From Verrucomicrobiia bacterium (lineage in GTDB: Bacteria; Verrucomicrobiota; Verrucomicrobiia; Opitutales; Cerasicoccaceae), in NCBI GenBank assembly GCA_030432235.1, contig JAUIHT010000003.1:186001-250000 (forward strand): a DNA stretch of 64,000 nucleotides. The letters are read 5' to 3'. Both the position numbers and the translations under genes were made by a program. Position 1 is the stretch's first letter. Each line of letters starts with the position of its first letter. The notes under the pieces are model-generated. The model did no database searches and was not told where the DNA came from. It saw only the letters and a list, made by a program, of their open reading frames with translations. Below are positions 59,169-64,000 of the stretch, piece after piece.

Positions 59169-59596
59169 TGGTAGCCGCTGCCCGCGTTGATACTGAGCGC
59201 GCGGTAGAGCTGCTCCAGCAGGACCACGCGGGCCATTTCGTGGGTATAGGTCATGGCCGAGAGCGAAAACAGCCGCCCGGCCACTTTGACCTCGTCACTG
59301 AGGCCGTACGCACCACCGATGACAAAGGCATAGCTGCCGCCCGGATCCTCGTCCAGCGAAGTGGCCAGTTGTCGCGAGGTCATGCCCGCGCCTTCTTCGC
59401 TGAGAATGAACACCCGGTCCGGCTTCGCCGTCTCAAGGGCAGCGCGCAAGCGCTCCCCCTCCTTCGCGGGGTCGGCATCGCGCACCTCCACCACCTCGAG
59501 TTTGGCCTGACGCCGGATACGCACGGCGTAGTCCTCGGCCAGCGCGCGCCAATGCGTATTCTTCAGCTTGCCGACGGCGATGACGCTCAGGCGCAT
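59162..59596 (-). CDS. rlmH: 23S rRNA (pseudouridine1915-N3)-methyltransferase RlmH
   Basis: 144 residues, SPOUT-class enzyme that methylates helix 69 of 23S rRNA. ILSEEGAGMTSRQLA, FVIGGAYGLSDEV (SAM-binding knot) and LSAMTYTHEMARVVLLEQLYRA followed by GSGYHH at the end are all diagnostic. Seven bases before metF on the same strand, so probably cotranscribed. Confidence 0.96.
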   Translation of the reverse strand: MRLSVIAVGKLKNTHWRALAEDYAVRIRRQAKLEVVEVRDADPAKEGERLRAALETAKPDRVFILSEEGAGMTSRQLATSLDEDPGGSYAFVIGGAYGLSDEVKVAGRLFSLSAMTYTHEMARVVLLEQLYRALSINAGSGYHH

Positions 59597-59603
59597 GGCG
59601 AGA

Positions 59604-60494
59604 TTACTTCAGGAGCCCCTCGGCCCGGAGGCGCTCGGTCAAAGCCACCGTTGCCCCGGAGCGATTCAGAATATAAAGATGAACCCCCGGCGCACCACCC
59701 TCCAGAAGGCCACGGATTTGCTCGAAGGCCCAGTCGACACCCACCTTTTGCGAGGCTTCCTCGTCGTCAGCCACAGCGGCCAGACGCTCTTCAAGCTCCT
59801 CAGGGATTGTCGCCTGGCAAAAGCCGCAAAAGCGCTTTAGCTGGCTGTGCGACAAGGCCGGAAGAATCCCCGGCACAATAGGCACCGCGATGTTTAATTC
59901 CCGACAACGCCCCACAAACCGGAAGTAGTCGGCGTTATTAAAGAAGAGTTGCGTAGTGATGAAGTCCGCGCCCTGGACCACCTTATGACGCAAGTGGGCC
60001 AGATCCGTCTCCATATCGGTCGCCTCGGGGTGTTTTTCGGGATACCCGCCGACGCCCAGGCAGAAGTCCGGGCAGGTTTCCCGGATGAAGGCCACCAACT
60101 CGGAGGCATAGGCCAGGCCGTCGGGGTGCGGTTTGAACTCGGTTTCGCCCTTGGGAGGGTCCCCGCGCAAAGTCATGATGTTGTGAAAACCGCACTTGCG
60201 GAAACGCTCGAGGATGCCGCGCAGCTCGTCTCGGGAGTGGCCGACACAGGTCAGGTGAGGCATGACCTCGTAGCCGAAAATGTCCTGGAGGAGCTCGCCG
60301 TAGTCCAGCGTACGCTCGCGGGTGGAGCCACCGGCGCCATAGGTGATGGAGACGAAATCCGGCCGACTCGCCTGCAGGGCCTTGGCCGTACGCAGGATCT
60401 GACGGGCGCCCTCCTCGGTCTTGGGGGGAAAGAATTCTACGGAGAAAACCGGGGCAGCAGCCGCCAGCATCTCTTTGATGGATTGGGTTTTCAT
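59604..60494 (-). CDS. metF: Methylenetetrahydrofolate reductase MetF
   Basis: 296 residues. Reduces 5,10-methylene-THF to 5-methyl-THF for methionine synthesis with FAD. FSVEFFPPKTEEG (about 17-29), SITYGAGGSTRERT (about 49-62), HLTCVGHSRDEL, MTLRGDPPKGE and FITTQLFFNNADYFRF are MTHFR signatures. The upstream 24-base palindrome at 60501-60524 lies six bases before the start, where a repressor would bind. Confidence 0.96.
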   Translation of the reverse strand: MKTQSIKEMLAAAAPVFSVEFFPPKTEEGARQILRTAKALQASRPDFVSITYGAGGSTRERTLDYGELLQDIFGYEVMPHLTCVGHSRDELRGILERFRKCGFHNIMTLRGDPPKGETEFKPHPDGLAYASELVAFIRETCPDFCLGVGGYPEKHPEATDMETDLAHLRHKVVQGADFITTQLFFNNADYFRFVGRCRELNIAVPIVPGILPALSHSQLKRFCGFCQATIPEELEERLAAVADDEEASQKVGVDWAFEQIRGLLEGGAPGVHLYILNRSGATVALTERLRAEGLLK

Positions 60495-60500
60495 TTTCGC

Positions 60501-60524
60501 ATCAACGTATCATGATGGGTTGAT
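60501..60524. promoter_or_regulatory. 24-base palindrome at the metF start
   Basis: Outer arms ATCAAC (60501-60506) and GTTGAT (60519-60524) and inner ATCATGAT share one centre, so 10 of 12 base pairs match. It lies just upstream of metF on the minus strand. It is a strong operator candidate for a methionine/SAH-type repressor; the regulator is not in the window. Confidence 0.65.
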
Positions 60525-60548
60525 ATGTAAAGCCCTTTCCGGGGAGCC

Positions 60549-60950
60549 TCAATGATAAAATGACGGGGGCAGGGGCCGGCCCAGCCAAAAGAACACACTG
60601 ATCATAAAATTGACAAGCAGTCCCATGCGGATGGCCGCTTCAAAGGTCAGTATCACCAGCGCGTACTTGAGGCCCATGGAGCGACGCAGAGCATAGCCCA
60701 ACAGCGAGGCGACCAGCATGATGAAGCCCTGCAGGGCACCCCGCGCGCTGAATACCATGGCGGCCATATAGGCCCACATGGCAAAAGCTCCCGCCAGCCA
60801 AAAAAGAGCCAGCCAGACCGGGCCGCTCTTGCCGGCTTCCAGCGGGTGGACTCCGGCGCGGATCTGCTTGATGCCGATATAACGCTCAGCCGCCACCAAC
60901 TGGAAAATGTCGAAGGCGATAAACAGCGGCGCAATGTAAGCGAGCCACAT
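60549..60950 (-). CDS. Small integral membrane protein
   Basis: 133 residues with four hydrophobic segments (LAYIAPLFIAFDIFQLVAA, ALFWLAGAFAMWAYMAAMV, LQGFIMLVASLLGYAL and LVNFMISVFFWLG). ERYIGIKQIRAGVHP is the only charged loop of note. Function unknown. A GTG at 60959 could add three residues. Confidence 0.7.
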   Translation of the reverse strand: MWLAYIAPLFIAFDIFQLVAAERYIGIKQIRAGVHPLEAGKSGPVWLALFWLAGAFAMWAYMAAMVFSARGALQGFIMLVASLLGYALRRSMGLKYALVILTFEAAIRMGLLVNFMISVFFWLGRPLPPSFYH

Positions 60951-61051
60951 GGCAGGCACACGCTAAGGCCACCCGCCACTGCGGCAACGACGAAGTGCGC
61001 GGGCCATTGGGGCTTGTTAAAACATGGCGCACACTCTAAGACCGTTATAAG

Positions 61052-61720
61052 ATGAAAACACTATTCCCCTCCCTCCTCGGTCTGTGCTGCCTGTGCACCA
61101 GTGTGTTTGCCGCGCCTGAGTTTATCCAGCAGCCGGCAAATACCTACGCGCCCAAGAACGGCGTATTCACCTACAGCTTCAAAGTACGGGCCAGCTTATC
61201 GGTTACCATGAGCTATCCCGACGGCTCCCCGGCAGAGGTATTCGATGCCTCCAGCGAGTCCACCGAGCAAAGCGGCAATGATAACATCTACACCGTCCGC
61301 ATCACTTGGGGTGTCCGGGCAGACGAGGGAACGACCGGCACCTTCCGGGTAGCGGTGACGGACTCCACCGGCACGACCAACTCCAATCCGTTCACCGGCA
61401 CGATGGTCTCGGAGTTCTTCCGCTTCGGCGAAAATCGCGGCGGCGGCTACTTTGAGCAATCCACCCTCGGCCTGGTGTATGCCGCCAACCCGCCCTACGT
61501 TTACCAGAATGAAGGCCTGGGCTGGTTTACGCTCAATCCCAATTCGAGCTTCCAGGTCTGGCTCTACTCGCTGGATACCAATCTGGACTGGATGTATTTC
61601 ACTCCCCTTACTTACCCGTGGATTTACGTGCCCAAGCTGGATTCATGGACCTATTTCGTCTATCTGAATGGCGGACGCTTCTTCTACGTCCAACGCACCG
61701 ATGAATGGATATCCGGCTAA
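61052..61720 (+). CDS. Exported protein of unknown function
   Basis: 222 residues, signal peptide MKTLFPSLLGLCCLCTSVFA. An Ig-like segment follows (FIQQPANTYAPKNGVFTYSFKV), then a C-terminal part rich in Trp, Tyr and Phe (GLGWFTLNPNSSFQVWLYSL, YPWIYVPKLDSWTYFVYLNG) that recurs in verrucomicrobial exported proteins, perhaps glycan-binding. No PEP-CTERM tail. Confidence 0.7.
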   Translation: MKTLFPSLLGLCCLCTSVFAAPEFIQQPANTYAPKNGVFTYSFKVRASLSVTMSYPDGSPAEVFDASSESTEQSGNDNIYTVRITWGVRADEGTTGTFRVAVTDSTGTTNSNPFTGTMVSEFFRFGENRGGGYFEQSTLGLVYAANPPYVYQNEGLGWFTLNPNSSFQVWLYSLDTNLDWMYFTPLTYPWIYVPKLDSWTYFVYLNGGRFFYVQRTDEWISG

Positions 61721-61741
61721 CCGGCCGCTGAACATTCCCGA

Positions 61742-61933
61742 ATGACGCCCCTTCGCTACACTCTGCTGAACCTGCTGGTCCTCTCCCTGACCGCCCCCTG
61801 GCCGTTCGTGGCCGGAAGCGGGCAAACCCTGGCCGGCTGGCCGCTGTGGGCGGTGTATGCCGTCGTGGCGAGTACGGTCTACGCATGCTTCGTCGCGTGG
61901 AGCCTGAAACACTACTGGAACCACTGGGAGTGA
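61742..61933 (+). CDS. Small membrane partner of a sodium:solute symporter
   Basis: 63 residues with two membrane segments (LLNLLVLSLTAPWPFVAG, PLWAVYAVVASTVYACFVAW) and end SLKHYWNHWE, the DUF3311/DUF997-like small subunit that is typically encoded directly before SSS transporters. Its stop overlaps the start of the symporter as GTGA. Confidence 0.75.
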   Translation: MTPLRYTLLNLLVLSLTAPWPFVAGSGQTLAGWPLWAVYAVVASTVYACFVAWSLKHYWNHWE

Positions 61934-63435
61934 TTCAGGCAAAAACCATCGCCGTGGCCGGCGCGCCACTGATCGAAGGCTGGGGGCTCTGGATGCTGGG
62001 CGCCTATCTGGGGTCGCTTCTGCTGCTGGGTGTCCTTGGACGCCTGGCGCGCAAAAGCAATTCGCTGGGCGACTTCTTCCTGGCGGGCCGCGGGCTCGGC
62101 TTCTTTGTCCTTCTGCTGACGCTGTACGCCACCCAGTACAGTGGCAACACGCTGATCGGCTTCTCCGCTTCGGGCTATCGTAACGGCTTCATGTTCCTCG
62201 CCAGCGTGGGCTTCATGATGGGCATCGTGGGCGTCTACCTGAGCTTTGCGCCGCGCCTGCGAAAGCTCTCGGCGGAAGAAGGATTCGTCACGCTGGGCGA
62301 TTACATCCAGTCGCGCTTCGGCAGCCGTCTGCTGACCGTCTGCATCAGCGTCTCCGGGATTATCGCACTGTGCAATTTCCTCATCACTAATTTGAAGGCC
62401 ATGGGCGAAGTCACCGCCGAGGTCACCGGTGGTGCGGTCAGCCCGGCAATGGGTATCGGCGTGCTGGCCGTCATCATTATCATCTATGAAACCCTCGGCG
62501 GGCTGCGCAGTGTGGCCTGGACCGATGTCATCCAGGGGCTGATGCTCTTCTTCGGCTGCGCCGTCATCTTCGCGGCCGTCATCGCGTCCTTTGGCGGGTT
62601 GGAAACCCTCGCGGAGCGCCTGCACGAGGTCCGGCCGGAATTCTGGAAAACGCCTCCCACGGGCAAACTCGTAACCTGGACCAGCACACTGCTGATCGTC
62701 GCCATCGGCATCGCCCTCTATCCCCAGGCCATCCAGCGGATTTACGCGGCCAGCAGCGGGCAATCCCTGCGTCGGGCGCTGACCATCATGGTGTTCATGC
62801 CGCTGTTCACCACACTGCCGATGGTACTGCTGGGCATCCTCGCCAACGTCCCCTTCCCCGGGCTCGACAACGACGGCAGCGAGCGCGCCACCGTCCTCAT
62901 GCTGGAGCAGGTTGCGCACGCCTACCCCGGAGTGAAATGGATCGTGGTGCTCTTCGTCGGCGCGGTCCTGGCCGCCATCATGTCGACGGCAGACTCCGCG
63001 CTCCTGTCCATTTCCTCTTCTGTCACCAAGGACCTCATCCAGCCATTGAATCCCAGCCTGCCCGAAAGCAAACTGACCCTCCTCGGCAAAATTCTGTCCT
63101 GGCTGGTCATGGGCATCGCCGCGCTGCTGGCGGTGATTCTGCCACAGAGCATCTGGGTCTTGATAGAAATCAAGCTGGAGCTACTGGTGCAAACGGCGCC
63201 GGCCCTGCTGCTGGGCATTCACTGGAAAGCGATCACGGCCCGCGCCGCGCTGGCGGGATTTGCCGCAGGCACAGCGCTTACCTTGCTCTTCCTGCTCGGT
63301 AATGCCTGGGGTGAGCACTTGCCTAAAAGGCCGCTGGGGGTCCATGCCGGGCTTTGGGGCTTCCTCCTCAACGTCGCCGTCATCCTGGTAATGAGCCGCT
63401 TTCGCCCAGCCAGTGCTGCTCACGCCGGTAAGTAG
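61930..63435 (+). CDS. Sodium:solute symporter (SSS family)
   Basis: 501 residues from a GTG that overlaps the previous stop (GTGA). About 13 hydrophobic segments; LGDFFLAGRGLGFFVLLLTLYATQYSGNTLIGFSASGYRNGF near the N-terminus (key residues A-T-x-Y-S-G-x-T), GGLRSVAWTDVIQGLMLFFG (about 193-212) and MSTADSALLSISSSVTKDL are SSS signatures and place it near the pantothenate/solute branch. Substrate undetermined. Converges with the AraC gene at the right edge. Confidence 0.9.
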   Translation: MIQAKTIAVAGAPLIEGWGLWMLGAYLGSLLLLGVLGRLARKSNSLGDFFLAGRGLGFFVLLLTLYATQYSGNTLIGFSASGYRNGFMFLASVGFMMGIVGVYLSFAPRLRKLSAEEGFVTLGDYIQSRFGSRLLTVCISVSGIIALCNFLITNLKAMGEVTAEVTGGAVSPAMGIGVLAVIIIIYETLGGLRSVAWTDVIQGLMLFFGCAVIFAAVIASFGGLETLAERLHEVRPEFWKTPPTGKLVTWTSTLLIVAIGIALYPQAIQRIYAASSGQSLRRALTIMVFMPLFTTLPMVLLGILANVPFPGLDNDGSERATVLMLEQVAHAYPGVKWIVVLFVGAVLAAIMSTADSALLSISSSVTKDLIQPLNPSLPESKLTLLGKILSWLVMGIAALLAVILPQSIWVLIEIKLELLVQTAPALLLGIHWKAITARAALAGFAAGTALTLLFLLGNAWGEHLPKRPLGVHAGLWGFLLNVAVILVMSRFRPASAAHAGK

Positions 63436-64000
63436 CCGGGGTGCGACCGGCATGACGCCTGAAGGCCGCACAAAACGCCGCCGCGCTGGAAAACCCGCAC
63501 TCGACCGCGATTTGTTTGATGGGTGCGTTGGACGACGACAGGCGCTCCTTGGCCGCCCGCAAACGCCGCTCGATCAGGTACTGATGGGGCGAAAGGCGCA
63601 AGTGCTGACGGAACACCGCATGCAGGTGCGGCTCGGACCAGCCCGCCAGCTCACTCAACTCCACCAAGGGCAAGGGCTCGGCATAATCGTACTCCATACG
63701 ATGCAACACCCGGCGCAAAGGCGCAGGCAGGCGCTCATCGCGCCGATGGAAGTGAAAGAGGCGCGCCTGAAAAACCAGCCGGCTAAATAGATATTCCCCC
63801 AGGTGCTGGTTGTCGAAACGCTCATCGACATAAAGCGCCACGGCCTCCTGCGTAAAGCGCTTCACCTCGTCGCGCTCCGCCCAGTGGGAAAGGCGCGGCA
63901 CATCAAGCCACCCCTCCGTATCCCGCGTGAATCTCACGGCGAGGCAGCTGTAGGGATTCTCGAAATCGCTCCGGCCAATCGTATAATGACCCGCCTGATG
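63380..64000 (-). CDS. AraC-family regulator (N-terminus beyond the window)
   Basis: Partial: the frame is open across the right edge and the visible residues begin HQAGHYTIGRSDFENPYSCL, a cupin-type sensing domain. C-terminal helix-turn-helix pair is complete (LPLVELSELAGWSEPHLHAVFRQHLRLSP and APIKQIAVECGFSSAAAFCAAFRRHAGRTPA, key residues about 120-190 of the visible chain). Its 3' end overlaps the symporter gene by 56 bases, convergent; the target is not visible. Confidence 0.85.
   Translation of the reverse strand, partial: HQAGHYTIGRSDFENPYSCLAVRFTRDTEGWLDVPRLSHWAERDEVKRFTQEAVALYVDERFDNQHLGEYLFSRLVFQARLFHFHRRDERLPAPLRRVLHRMEYDYAEPLPLVELSELAGWSEPHLHAVFRQHLRLSPHQYLIERRLRAAKERLSSSNAPIKQIAVECGFSSAAAFCAAFRRHAGRTPATYRREQHWLGESGSLPG

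Overview
The window looks like the chromosome of a free-living, nitrogen-fixing member of the Verrucomicrobiota, most likely an Opitutales/Puniceicoccales-type bacterium. Grounds for this are four exported proteins with PEP-CTERM-like C-terminal anchors, a Verru_Chthon-cassette-A-like giant pilin-like protein, an exported autotransporter-repeat protein without a beta-barrel, a GntR/LacI hybrid regulator, GC-rich coding sequence, and few recognisable Shine-Dalgarno sequences. The assignment is inference from gene content; no rRNA gene is present.

Layout. 1-2.8 kb: molybdenum cofactor operon moaC(partial)-mobA-moaD-moaE-moaA, tightly overlapped. 2.8-17.2 kb: carbohydrate and surface region, with a LamG-tailed clan GH-A glycosidase, an ArgH-like lyase, a GntR/LacI regulator, a TauE/SafE permease, the Verru_Chthon-A-like protein with a small exported partner, and a GH39-like glycosidase coupled to a SASA esterase behind a PEP-CTERM protein. 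A TTCTTCGAAGAA palindrome occurs in front of the regulator and, as a larger dyad, in front of the PEP-CTERM gene, which suggests a small regulon.

17.6-39.7 kb: the nitrogen fixation island. nifA is divergent from nifH, which has a sigma-54 promoter. Then come nifD-nifK-ferritin, a four-helix-bundle gene on the opposite strand, nifE-nifN-nifB(with NifX-like tail), a thioredoxin-like [2Fe-2S] ferredoxin, a molbindin, nifV, an unknown gene, a flavodoxin, nifJ, and draT-draG for reversible ADP-ribosylation of NifH. Convergent to these is the molybdate importer modA-modB-modC. The island covers catalytic subunits, FeMo-co synthesis, electron supply (pyruvate to NifJ to flavodoxin/ferredoxin to NifH), post-translational switch-off and Mo uptake; together with the moa operon it forms a molybdenum-centred neighbourhood. 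Several spacers carry a GAATGACGAA-type repeat, one copy of which is translated as part of NifB.

39.9-64 kb: an EamA transporter; a PerR/Fur-like regulator with katG; a large repeat adhesin-like PEP-CTERM protein; AraC regulators; tRNA-Ala(GGC); and leuC and leuD, separated by about 3.7 kb of unrelated genes. The first 1.2 kb of that gap is bounded by a 21-bp direct repeat of the leuC 3' end and holds a strongly foldable, apparently non-coding region that is the best candidate here for an undescribed or unannotated RNA. The rest is housekeeping: a YggU-like protein, a SNF2 helicase, a PhyH-type oxygenase, rlmH, metF behind a 24-bp palindrome, a sodium:solute symporter with its small partner, and a partial AraC gene at the right edge.
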